Positions 1-6,374 are shown, counted from the stretch's first letter. The stretch is 6,881 nucleotides of DNA from Thermoflavifilum sp. (GCA_019683625.1 JADGHY010000113.1:1-6881), one strand, 5' to 3'. Translations and numbers: made by a program. Notes: generated from the sequence alone by a model not told the origin.

Positions 1-607
1 GAGCGGGTGCGCACTGGCAGGCGTCGGCCTGAGGGGGAATCTGCGCCTTAGCAGCCGTCCAGCAAAAATTCATTTCCTGGCTGGTGATACTTTGCAGTTT
101 CAGGTTGATTTTCACGCCCCGCCGGCTGTCCGGAGCAACAAGGGTTTCTGTGCTATGTGCCCGAATGTTGGAAGCCGTTAGGGGAATGGTTTGAAATACT
201 TGCCCATTGTTTTGGATATAGGCTAATTCCAATTCCACCTGATCGATGGGGAAATCTGTCTGGTTATCGATGCGGATGGTGGGCTGATGAATGCCTCCAA
301 ACAAACCCGTCTGAAATTTTGCGATGCTGATGTGAATATAATTGGGCCAGTTTTTTCGATAATAAGCACGCAAATCCATCATGGTACCCTGGGATTGCCA
401 TGTGGGACGTTGCTGATTGAGCTGGTTAATAGCATCCCGCAATTGTTCGTTTTCTTGCTGCAGCTGCCGGTATTGGATCAGCAGTTCATGAAGCCGCTGT
501 TCGCTTTGTTGCCCGTTGCGCTGGGCTTGCCTTTTAGCCGACCAGAGCCATAGGCAAAGTATCCCCATCAGCAGCAGCGGGATGAAAAAAATAGATTTTC
601 CTTTCAT
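1..607 (-). CDS. Membrane-anchored coiled-coil protein with a Bacteroidota-type beta domain, 3' end outside the window
   Basis: The minus-strand frame is open from ATG at 607 to the left edge: 202 complete codons and no stop, so the C-terminus is missing. Residues 5-23 form one hydrophobic segment after MKGK, giving a signal anchor or uncleaved signal. Residues 30-66 are rich in Gln, Glu and Leu and look like a short coiled coil. From about 85 to 185 a beta-rich region follows, with 'YIHISIAKF', 'GLFGGIHQPTIRIDN', 'APDSRRGVKI' and 'NFCW'. From memory, domains with the pattern KNW..YI...., GGI....., NNxTDY.., AP.S.RG..., FCY are common in Chitinophagaceae and Sphingobacteria proteins of unknown function. 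Cys197 and Cys199 lie near the cut end. The start is supported by an exact TAGTTTTG promoter box 10 bases upstream. The gene is divergent from the acyltransferase. No biochemical function can be assigned. Confidence 0.8.
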   Translation of the reverse strand, partial: MKGKSIFFIPLLLMGILCLWLWSAKRQAQRNGQQSEQRLHELLIQYRQLQQENEQLRDAINQLNQQRPTWQSQGTMMDLRAYYRKNWPNYIHISIAKFQTGLFGGIHQPTIRIDNQTDFPIDQVELELAYIQNNGQVFQTIPLTASNIRAHSTETLVAPDSRRGVKINLKLQSITSQEMNFCWTAAKAQIPPQADACQCAPA

Positions 608-617
608 AGAATAAAAA

Positions 618-625
618 CAAAACTA
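618..625 (-). promoter_or_regulatory. Bacteroidota -7 box for the leftward membrane protein gene
   Basis: On the minus strand the bases read TAGTTTTG, an exact match to the Bacteroidota sigma-A -7 consensus TAnnTTTG. The box ends 10 bases before the ATG at 607, so the 5' leader would be only a few bases long. No convincing -33 TTTG was found at 19-21 bases: the nearest TTTG is only 11 bases away, and a TTCG lies 17 bases away. Confidence 0.5.
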
Positions 626-650
626 TATGTTTGTATCAAACCCGAACTCA

Positions 651-681
651 TTGGCCTGTTGGCCAGGCAAAGCTGCTTTTG
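651..681 (+). promoter_or_regulatory. Candidate promoter of the acyltransferase-dnaX unit
   Basis: TTG at 651-653 is followed after 20 bases by TGCTTTTG at 674-681, which differs from TAnnTTTG at one position. The spacing suits the Bacteroidota -33/-7 arrangement. Transcription would start near 688, leaving a leader of about 55 bases before the ATG at 743. The same stretch holds a small imperfect hairpin (GCCTG 654-658 with CAGGC 664-668). The call rests on motif and spacing only. Confidence 0.3.
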
Positions 682-742
682 TGCACCTTGCGCTGCTGGC
701 GATGCTTACACACCATCAGCATTAAAATGGATCTCGAAGGCT

Positions 743-1903
743 ATGCAAATCCTACCCGTTGAAAACAGCAAAACGGCACGTGCATTTTTGTTATTACCCA
801 GAAAAATTCATGCCGGCAATCCGGAGTGGATTGAGCCATTGCATCGCGATGTGGAGGAGGTGTTTGATCCCCGCCGCAACAAGGCCTTTCGCCACGGTGA
901 ATGTGCCCGCTGGATTCTGGTAGACGAGCAACAACAATGCATTGGCCGGGTAGCTGCATTCGTCAACCGCCGCTATAAAAACAAAGGGGATGACTTGCCT
1001 GTGGGAGGTATGGGTTTTTTTGAATGTATTCATGATCGCCAGGCAGCCCACCTGTTGTTTGACCAGTGCAAAGCCTGGCTGCAGGAACGCGGCATGCAGG
1101 CCATGGATGGCCCAATCAATTTCGGAGAACGCGACAAATGGTGGGGATTGCTGGTAGAGGGCTTTCATGCTCCACCGTATGGCATGAACTACCATCCGCC
1201 ATATTATCGGGAGCTGTTTGAAAGCTATGGATTTGAAGTGTTTTTTAACCAATATTGTTATGCCATGCGGGTTGATACACGCCTGCAGGATAAATTTTAT
1301 GAACGCCATGCCCAATTTGCTGCTAATCCTGATTTCCATGCAGCACATTACCGGAAAAAGGATCTGGAAAAATTTGCAGCAGATTTTTGTAAGGTGTATA
1401 ATGAAGCCTGGGCAGGACATGGGGGATTGAAAACCCTGGAATTGCGACAGGTGATTCAGTTTTTCCGGAAAATGAATCCCGTGGCCGATGAACAATTGGT
1501 GTGGTTTGTCTATTATCGGAATGAGCCGATAGGCTGCTGGCTGAATATTCCCGATATCAATCAGGCTATCCGTTATTTGCATGGCCATTTCAGCTGGTGG
1601 CACAAATTGAAATTCATGTGGCTCATGCGTCGGGGCGTGTGCAAGCGCTTTATCGGCCTGGTATTTGGCATCGTTCCGGCCTTTCAGGGTAAGGGGGTGG
1701 ACAGCTATCTGATTATCGAAGGAGCCAATGTGATTCAGCCTGCAGCCCGCTACGAAGAATATGAAATGCAATGGATTGGCGATTTCAATCCCAAGATGAT
1801 CAATATTGCCGAAAGCCTAGGCACATACCGGAGCCGGCGGCTGATTACCTATCGGTATTTATTTGACCGCAACAAGCCTTTCCAGCGGCATCCGCTGGTG
1901 TAA
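743..1903 (+). CDS. GNAT-fold N-acyltransferase, YghO / bacterial ceramide synthase-like
   Basis: A 386-residue protein. The overall pattern fits the YghO-like family of acyl-CoA N-acyltransferases: 'GPINFGERDKWWGLLVEGF' at 123-141, the acyl-CoA loop-like 'VPAFQGKGVDSYL' at 311-323, and 'QWIGDFNPKM' at 343-352 near the C-terminus. E. coli YghO is about the same length. I recall that the Caulobacter ceramide synthase bCerS, which attaches an acyl chain to a sphingoid base, belongs to this superfamily, and Chitinophagaceae do make sphingolipids. That makes a role in ceramide N-acylation plausible but unproven. No signal peptide or clear membrane span is seen, so it is probably cytosolic or peripheral. 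The start is ATG 743, with GAAGG at 736-740 just upstream; the frame is open further back to a TTG at 659, but that stretch is Cys-rich and unlike the family. It sits 24 bases ahead of dnaX and is probably co-transcribed with it. Family confidence is good; substrate confidence is low. Confidence 0.75.
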   Translation: MQILPVENSKTARAFLLLPRKIHAGNPEWIEPLHRDVEEVFDPRRNKAFRHGECARWILVDEQQQCIGRVAAFVNRRYKNKGDDLPVGGMGFFECIHDRQAAHLLFDQCKAWLQERGMQAMDGPINFGERDKWWGLLVEGFHAPPYGMNYHPPYYRELFESYGFEVFFNQYCYAMRVDTRLQDKFYERHAQFAANPDFHAAHYRKKDLEKFAADFCKVYNEAWAGHGGLKTLELRQVIQFFRKMNPVADEQLVWFVYYRNEPIGCWLNIPDINQAIRYLHGHFSWWHKLKFMWLMRRGVCKRFIGLVFGIVPAFQGKGVDSYLIIEGANVIQPAARYEEYEMQWIGDFNPKMINIAESLGTYRSRRLITYRYLFDRNKPFQRHPLV

Positions 1904-1913
1904 AAGAGATTTT

Positions 1914-1921
1914 CTAACTTC
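1914..1921 (+). promoter_or_regulatory. Possible weak internal promoter box before dnaX
   Basis: TAACTTCG matches TAnnTTTG at all but one position and lies 6 bases before the dnaX ATG at 1928. If used, the dnaX transcript would be leaderless or nearly so. No good -33 element is seen 19-21 bases upstream, where the sequence is still the end of the acyltransferase gene. Read-through from the upstream gene is an equally good explanation for dnaX expression. Confidence 0.22.
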
Positions 1922-1927
1922 GTTTTC

Positions 1928-3691
1928 ATGGAGCATTTTCTGGTTTCTGCGCGGAAATATCGTCCACAGGATTTTGCCTCTGTGGTGGGGCAATCGCATA
2001 TCACCACGACCTTAAAAAATGCCATCCTGCAAAAGCAGCTGGCACATGCTTTTTTATTTTGCGGGCCACGAGGCGTAGGCAAAACCACCTGCGCCCGCAT
2101 TCTTGCCAAGACCATTAACTGCGAAAACCTTCAACCCAACGGAGAAGCCTGCAACCAATGCCCTTCCTGCATAGCTTTTAACCAGGGCACATCTTTTCAT
2201 ATTCACGAACTGGATGCGGCCTCCAACAATTCTGTGGATGATATCCGCGCCCTCGTAGATCAGGTACGATTTCCGCCACAGGGCGCCCGGTACAAAACCT
2301 ATATCATCGACGAAGTGCACATGCTTAGTACCGCTGCCTTCAATGCCTTCCTGAAAACCCTTGAAGAGCCGCCATCCTATGCTATTTTCATTTTAGCCAC
2401 CACGGAAAAACATAAAATCCTTCCCACCATCCTGAGTCGCTGTCAGGTTTTCGATTTCCGGCGCATCACCCTGCACGACATCGTGCATCACCTGCAGGAA
2501 ATCTGCGAAAAAGAACAGGTGACGGCCGAAGAAGAGGCTTTGCACCTCATTGCCCAGAAAAGTGAGGGATGCATGCGCGATGCGCTGGGTATTTTCGATA
2601 CCCTGGTGAGCTTCACCGGTGGCCAGATTACCTATCAGCAGGCGCTGGCACACCTGAACATGCTGGACGTGGAATATTATTTCCGGCTGATAGAGGCCAT
2701 TCACCAGCAGGACATCGCCCAGACCTTGTTATGGCTCGACGAAATCCTGCAGAAAGGTTTTGAAGGAGAAAATGTCCTGGAAGGCATGGCCGGCTTTCTG
2801 CGCGATCTGATGGTCTGCCGGGATGAAAAACTCACCGCATTGCTGGACATTGCCCAGAACTTCAGGAAACGATATGCCGAGATGGCTCAACGTTGCAGCC
2901 TTTCCTGGCTGGTGACAGCCCTGGCTTTGTTGCAGGATGCAGAAATGCAATATCGCAACGCCCGCAACAAGCGGCTTACCCTGGAAGTGGCCTTCATTAA
3001 GCTTTGCTATCTGCAACAGGCCGTACAGCTGGTTGGCGATGTGGCCACGGGCGAAGTGGTAAAAAAAAAGCTGATGCATGAACGCGAGCTTACCCGGTTA
3101 CGGGCTCCCTTTCAGGCCATTCCCAAGCCCACGTCGGTTACTTCACGGGTGAAAGCTCCTCAGGAACAAGTTGCCCCCCCAGTGGATGTAAGCCCGATTG
3201 CTCCTCGCCAGGCGATGCCAGAGCTGCGGATGACTGCCGGTGGCAAACTTCCTGACCTCAATACCTTTAAGAAGGATCTGAAAATAGCGCAGCAAGCCAC
3301 AGATGATACCCGCAGTCCTTTAACCCTTCAACAGGTGCAAACCTGCTGGGAACAGTACATCCGCCTTCTGCAACAAAAAGGTCAGCAGGCCCTGGCTGTC
3401 CAGCTCGAACAAGCAAGCCTTGCAATAGCCCCGCCAGAAGAAATTCAAGTAACCACCTGGAATATTGTCCAGTATCGTTTTCTGGAAGAAGAACGGCTCC
3501 ATGTGGCCGAATATCTGAAGGAAAAACTCGCCCGGCCGGATTTGGTGATGAAAATCCTGCTGCAAGAACAGGAGATGCCCGACAATGGCCAACCCATGCT
3601 CACTCCGCAGCAACAGTTTGAACAGCTGAAAGCCCGTTATCCTTTAATTGCCCGCCTGCAGGATCAGCTGGATCTGGAACTGGATTATTGA
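1928..3691 (+). CDS. dnaX: DNA polymerase III subunit gamma/tau
   Basis: A 587-residue clamp-loader ATPase that loads the beta sliding clamp and links polymerase cores at the replication fork. Domain I (AAA+) carries Walker A GPRGVGKT at 46-53, four zinc-binding cysteines C65, C75, C78 and C81, Walker B 'IIDEVHM' at 126-132, sensor 1 'ATTE' at 157-160 and the SRC motif at 170-172, whose Arg171 is the arginine finger. Domain III ends near residue 370. A variable linker rich in Pro, Gln and Ala follows, then a tau-specific C-terminal domain at about 450-587. Codons 378-381 read GTA AAA AAA AAG, a nine-A run, and both alternative frames terminate within four codons; a gamma-like short form of about 381-384 residues is therefore likely. 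The ATG gives the usual Bacteroidota N-terminus (VSARKYRP). An intrinsic terminator begins on the last base of the TGA stop codon. Confidence 0.97.
   Translation: MEHFLVSARKYRPQDFASVVGQSHITTTLKNAILQKQLAHAFLFCGPRGVGKTTCARILAKTINCENLQPNGEACNQCPSCIAFNQGTSFHIHELDAASNNSVDDIRALVDQVRFPPQGARYKTYIIDEVHMLSTAAFNAFLKTLEEPPSYAIFILATTEKHKILPTILSRCQVFDFRRITLHDIVHHLQEICEKEQVTAEEEALHLIAQKSEGCMRDALGIFDTLVSFTGGQITYQQALAHLNMLDVEYYFRLIEAIHQQDIAQTLLWLDEILQKGFEGENVLEGMAGFLRDLMVCRDEKLTALLDIAQNFRKRYAEMAQRCSLSWLVTALALLQDAEMQYRNARNKRLTLEVAFIKLCYLQQAVQLVGDVATGEVVKKKLMHERELTRLRAPFQAIPKPTSVTSRVKAPQEQVAPPVDVSPIAPRQAMPELRMTAGGKLPDLNTFKKDLKIAQQATDDTRSPLTLQQVQTCWEQYIRLLQQKGQQALAVQLEQASLAIAPPEEIQVTTWNIVQYRFLEEERLHVAEYLKEKLARPDLVMKILLQEQEMPDNGQPMLTPQQQFEQLKARYPLIARLQDQLDLELDY
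3061..3081 (+). promoter_or_regulatory. Candidate dnaX slippage/frameshift site producing a gamma-like short form
   Basis: Nine consecutive A (3061-3069) precede G3070 and are read in frame as GTA AAA AAA AAG (V378 K379 K380 K381). The run contains the A-AAA-AAG heptamer in the same register as the E. coli dnaX slippery site. A -1 shift, or transcripts with one extra A, read GCT GAT GCA and then TGA at 3079-3081, ending at 384 residues. Transcripts one A short read AGC and then TGA at 3072-3074, ending at 381 residues. The cut falls just after the clamp-loader domains, as in E. coli gamma. Thermus thermophilus dnaX uses an A9 run by transcriptional slippage, which is the closest parallel. No clear upstream Shine-Dalgarno-like stimulator is visible. 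Confidence 0.65.
3086..3107 (+). other. Hairpin downstream of the dnaX slippery run
   Basis: GAG (3086-3088) pairs with CTC (3105-3107), and CCCG (3093-3096) pairs with CGGG (3101-3104) around a GTTA loop, with CTTA (3089-3092) bulged on the 5' side. It starts 15 bases after the slippery run, longer than the 5-9 bases usual for a stimulatory frameshift structure. Its role in recoding is therefore uncertain, and it may be chance in coding sequence. Confidence 0.3.
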
Positions 3692-3717
3692 AAAACAGCA
3701 ACAGTGGCTGTTTTTTT
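3691..3717 (+). terminator. Intrinsic terminator after dnaX
   Basis: AAAAACAGC (3691-3699) pairs perfectly with GCTGTTTTT (3707-3715) around a 7-base loop, and the T run continues to 3717. The first base is the last base of the dnaX TGA stop codon. Four pairs at the loop end (CAGC/GCTG) give the stable core, with the A/T tracts completing an L-shaped terminator. It separates the dnaX unit from the pyruvate dehydrogenase E2 unit. Confidence 0.75.
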
Positions 3718-3736
3718 CATTTAAACGTGAATTAGT

Positions 3737-3744
3737 TACTTTTG
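3737..3744 (+). promoter_or_regulatory. Bacteroidota -7 box for the E2 gene
   Basis: TACTTTTG is an exact match to TAnnTTTG, 25 bases before the ATG at 3770. It lies downstream of the dnaX terminator, as expected for the start of a new transcription unit, and would leave a leader of roughly 20 bases. The -33 region falls in the terminator's T tract and has no TTTG, so that half of the promoter is poor. Confidence 0.5.
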
Positions 3745-3769
3745 AGCCGAATTTGAAAGCGTTATCATT

Positions 3770-5380
3770 ATGGCAGAAGCAATACGGATGCCCTTGTTGA
3801 GCGACACCATGAAGGAAGGCGTTATCGCAGCCTGGCATAAAAAAGTCGGGGATCAGGTGAAGGCCGATGATGTGATCGCAGAAGTGGAGACCGATAAGGC
3901 TACCATGGAAGTGATCCCTTATGTGGAAGGTACTTTGCTCTATATTGGTCCCAAAGAAGGGGAATCGGCAAAGGTGAATGAGATCATCGCCATCGTGGGA
4001 AAACCGGGGGAAGATTTTCAATCCTTGCTGGCTCAGCAAGATCAGGCTAAATCGGCCTCTCCTCAGCAACAGGCTCCGGCAGCTGCCGCCCCATCCGCCA
4101 CTTCTTCTGCCGATGTGCAAAAGCTGCTGCAGCAGGTAACCGTGGTGCGCATGCCTTTGTTGAGCGATACCATGAAAGAAGGGAAAATTGTGGCCTGGCA
4201 TAAAAAAGTTGGGGATCAGGTGAAATCGGATGATGTGCTGGCAGAAGTGGAAACCGATAAAGCTACCATGGAAGTGGTGGGATATGCCGAAGGCACTTTG
4301 CTTTACATCGGTCCCAAAGAAGGGGAATCGGCAAAAGTGAATGAGATCATTGCCATCGTAGGAAAGGAAGGAACAGATATCCAACCCATTCTGGAAGCAG
4401 AAAAGCAACCCTCACCCAAGCCAGAGGCATCGGGTCAGGAAGCAGCAGCACCTGTTGCCAAAGCAGCCACACCGGCTCCGGCGCCAGCCCCCGCCGGAGC
4501 AGCCACAGTTACACCCGAAGGCCGCATCAAGGCTTCGCCTTTGGCGCGCAAACTCGCTGCCGAGAAAGGCATTGACCTCCACCGCATCAAGGGCACCGGC
4601 GACGACGGACGTATCATCAAACGCGATATCGATCAATATTTGGCTAGCCCGGCTGCACAGGTTGCAGCTCCCGCACCCGCTTTCATACCGGCAGGCGAAG
4701 AAGGCTTTGAAGATAAGCCCCTCACGCAGATGCGCAAGGTCATTGCTCAACGCCTGAGCCAGAGCAAGTATAGCGCTCCCCATTTTTACCTGACCATCTC
4801 CGTGGATATGCGCAGGATGGTCGATGCCCGCAAAGCCTTGAACGAGATTTCAGAGATAAAGATTTCCTTCAACGATATTCTGATTAAGGCAGTAGCCATG
4901 GCGCTGCGCAAACATCCCGAGGTCAACAGCAGCTGGATGGGTGATTTTATTCGCACGTACAAGCATATTCATATCGGCTCTGCCGTGGCTATTGAAGATG
5001 GATTGGTTGTGCCTGTCATTCGTTTTGCCGATCAAAAATCTATTGCCCAGATTGCTGCTGAAACCAAGGCCTTGTATGAAAAAGCCCGTAACCGGAAGCT
5101 ACAGCCACAGGATTTTAGCGGCAATACCTTTACGATTTCCAACCTGGGCATGCTGGGGATAGAAGAATTTACAGCCATCATTAATCCGCCCGATAGCTGT
5201 ATTCTTGCCGTGGGCGCTATACAGGATACCCCTGTGGTGCAAAACGGACAAGTGGTGGTGGCGCCGGTGATGAAGCTCACCATGAGTTGTGATCACCGGG
5301 TGGTGGATGGGGCCGTGGGCGCGCGTTTCCTGCAAACCCTGAAGGGTATGCTGGAAAATCCGTTGGCCATGTTGCTTTAA
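3770..5380 (+). CDS. pdhC: Pyruvate dehydrogenase complex E2, dihydrolipoamide acetyltransferase with two lipoyl domains
   Basis: A 536-residue E2 core subunit that takes acetyl from E1 on its lipoyl arm and passes it to CoA, making acetyl-CoA from pyruvate in the cytoplasm. Two N-terminal lipoyl domains (about 4-79 and 125-200) each carry 'ETDKATMEV', with lipoyl-lysines K43 and K164. Flexible Ala/Pro-rich linkers lie at about 94-112, 211-245 and 293-305. A peripheral-subunit-binding domain (about 253-288, 'ASPLARKLAAEKGIDL') binds E3 or E1. The catalytic domain (about 315-536) ends with 'SCDHRVVDG', giving active-site His509 and Asp513, and contains 'TISNLGMLGIEEFTAIINPP' at 455-474, which is typical of the mitochondrial-like pyruvate E2 class. 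No E1 or E3 gene lies beside it in this window. A 2-oxoglutarate or branched-chain E2 is less likely, given the domain count and the MPLLSDTMKEG start. Confidence 0.93.
   Translation: MAEAIRMPLLSDTMKEGVIAAWHKKVGDQVKADDVIAEVETDKATMEVIPYVEGTLLYIGPKEGESAKVNEIIAIVGKPGEDFQSLLAQQDQAKSASPQQQAPAAAAPSATSSADVQKLLQQVTVVRMPLLSDTMKEGKIVAWHKKVGDQVKSDDVLAEVETDKATMEVVGYAEGTLLYIGPKEGESAKVNEIIAIVGKEGTDIQPILEAEKQPSPKPEASGQEAAAPVAKAATPAPAPAPAGAATVTPEGRIKASPLARKLAAEKGIDLHRIKGTGDDGRIIKRDIDQYLASPAAQVAAPAPAFIPAGEEGFEDKPLTQMRKVIAQRLSQSKYSAPHFYLTISVDMRRMVDARKALNEISEIKISFNDILIKAVAMALRKHPEVNSSWMGDFIRTYKHIHIGSAVAIEDGLVVPVIRFADQKSIAQIAAETKALYEKARNRKLQPQDFSGNTFTISNLGMLGIEEFTAIINPPDSCILAVGAIQDTPVVQNGQVVVAPVMKLTMSCDHRVVDGAVGARFLQTLKGMLENPLAMLL
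3785..4003 (+). repeat. Lipoyl-domain coding repeat, copy 1
   Basis: Codons 6-78 of the E2 gene encode the first lipoyl domain. It aligns without gaps to copy 2, exactly 363 bases downstream, with 66 of 73 residues identical by direct reading. Long stretches are also near identical at base level, such as the one coding GPKEGESAKVNEIIAIVGK. Confidence 0.9.
4148..4366 (+). repeat. Lipoyl-domain coding repeat, copy 2
   Basis: Codons 127-199 of the E2 gene encode the second lipoyl domain. The seven residue differences from copy 1 are clustered around strand edges, and the lipoyl-lysine motif DKATMEV is identical. The copies most likely come from tandem duplication of one domain and its linker. 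Confidence 0.9.
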
Positions 5381-5383
5381 GGC

Positions 5384-6373
5384 ATGTCTTTTCGTATCCT
5401 ATATTTCCTGAGCATTTTCAGCCTATCCTTATGCATGATGGCCTGTCATCGGCAGCCGGCTGTTTCTCCTATGCCGGTGATCTGGGATACAGACATTGGT
5501 CCTGATTTCGATGATGCCGGAGCAGGCTTGATCTTGCACCAATTGGCCGATGCAGGAAAAATCAACTTGCTGGCCACGGTGGCTTGCAATACCTATCCCA
5601 ACAGTACCCGGATATTGCAAGTGTTCAACGGCTGGTATGGCCGTCCACAATTGCCTGTGGGGAAACCTGACTCGGCCTATGCGCCGCTGGTGCCCGACAA
5701 TTGCCATTGGACGGATAGCGTATTGGCACATTTTCCTGTTCCAGTGCAGGCTCAGGCTACAGTACAAGATGCCGTGATGCTTTACCGCCGGTTACTTGCT
5801 GCTGCAGCTGATCATAGTGTGGTGATTATCAGTACGGGTTTTTTCAGCAACCTGGCAGCACTGTTGCATTCCGGGCCAGATTCCTATGTCCAGGATTCGG
5901 GTATTCAGCTGGTGCGTACCAAGGTGAAGTATCTGGTGAGCATGGCCGGAAGTTTCCCGCAAGGACGTGAGTTTAATGTGTATCAGGATGTGCAGGCAGC
6001 AGCTTATGTGGCCGACCACTGGCCTACCCCGGTGATTTTCTGCGGTTTTGAAATAGGCGATTCGGTTTTTACCGGTATTCCTTTGCTCCGTCCGGATTTG
6101 CCCCTAAGCCCTATCCGGCAAACATTTCGCATAGGCTTGCATTGCTGGCATGAAGAATCAACCGGCCATCCCAGCTGGGACGAGACAGCCGTCCTTGCGG
6201 CATCCGACACCTTGCACCAGCTGTTTGATTGGCATCCGGGACATATCCGCATTTATGCTGACGGCACTAATGGGTGGGAAAATGAGCCCAAAGGCAATCA
6301 GTATTACCTGGTGCTGAAAACTTCGCGGGCGCACCTGGCCAAGCTGATTGATGACTATCTGCTTCGGAAATAA
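5384..6373 (+). CDS. Nucleoside hydrolase-family lipoprotein
   Basis: A 329-residue member of the inosine/uridine-preferring nucleoside hydrolase superfamily, whose classic members cleave ribonucleosides to base and ribose using bound calcium. The N-terminus is hydrophobic with a lipobox-like 'MMAC' (Cys21), so it is probably a lipoprotein outside the cytoplasmic membrane. 'WDTDIGPDFDDAGA' at 34-47 matches the family's DTDxGxDDA calcium motif with two extra residues. 'ATVACNTYPN' at 64-73 matches the ribose-binding Asn loop, 'MAG' at 187-189 and 'EFNVYQD' at 196-202 match the Met and E-F-N ribose contacts, and Asp266 in 'SWDETAV' matches the last calcium ligand. The usual catalytic His before that Asp is Trp265 here, so substrate or chemistry may differ. 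It starts 3 bases after the E2 stop codon, implying co-transcription, although no metabolic link to pyruvate oxidation is evident. Distant relatives acting on other glycosidic substrates are possible. Confidence 0.8.
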   Translation: MSFRILYFLSIFSLSLCMMACHRQPAVSPMPVIWDTDIGPDFDDAGAGLILHQLADAGKINLLATVACNTYPNSTRILQVFNGWYGRPQLPVGKPDSAYAPLVPDNCHWTDSVLAHFPVPVQAQATVQDAVMLYRRLLAAAADHSVVIISTGFFSNLAALLHSGPDSYVQDSGIQLVRTKVKYLVSMAGSFPQGREFNVYQDVQAAAYVADHWPTPVIFCGFEIGDSVFTGIPLLRPDLPLSPIRQTFRIGLHCWHEESTGHPSWDETAVLAASDTLHQLFDWHPGHIRIYADGTNGWENEPKGNQYYLVLKTSRAHLAKLIDDYLLRK

Positions 6374-6374
6374 A

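Noticed and set aside
287..553. An 88-codon plus-strand frame near the left end
   Set aside because: It is antisense to the minus-strand gene that reads cleanly from 607 through the edge with a signal anchor, a coiled coil and an exact promoter box.
659..742. A longer N-terminus for the acyltransferase from TTG at 659
   Set aside because: The extra 28 residues are Cys/Ala-rich and unlike the family, and they overlap the candidate promoter. ATG 743 has a purine-rich GAAGG just upstream.
794..1771. A 325-codon open frame on the minus strand across the acyltransferase gene
   Set aside because: It lies wholly opposite a well-supported plus-strand gene with family motifs. Its translation is rich in His, Pro, Phe and Cys without recognisable domains, as expected of an antisense shadow.
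3785..4366. Direct repeats considered as a CRISPR or mobile-element signature
   Set aside because: The repeats are over 200 bases each, in frame, and encode two lipoyl domains, a normal E2 architecture.
3644..4408. A 254-codon minus-strand frame over the two lipoyl domains, itself repetitive
   Set aside because: Its internal repeats are the reverse reading of the duplicated lipoyl domains. It also crosses the dnaX terminator and the E2 promoter, and the composition is shadow-like.
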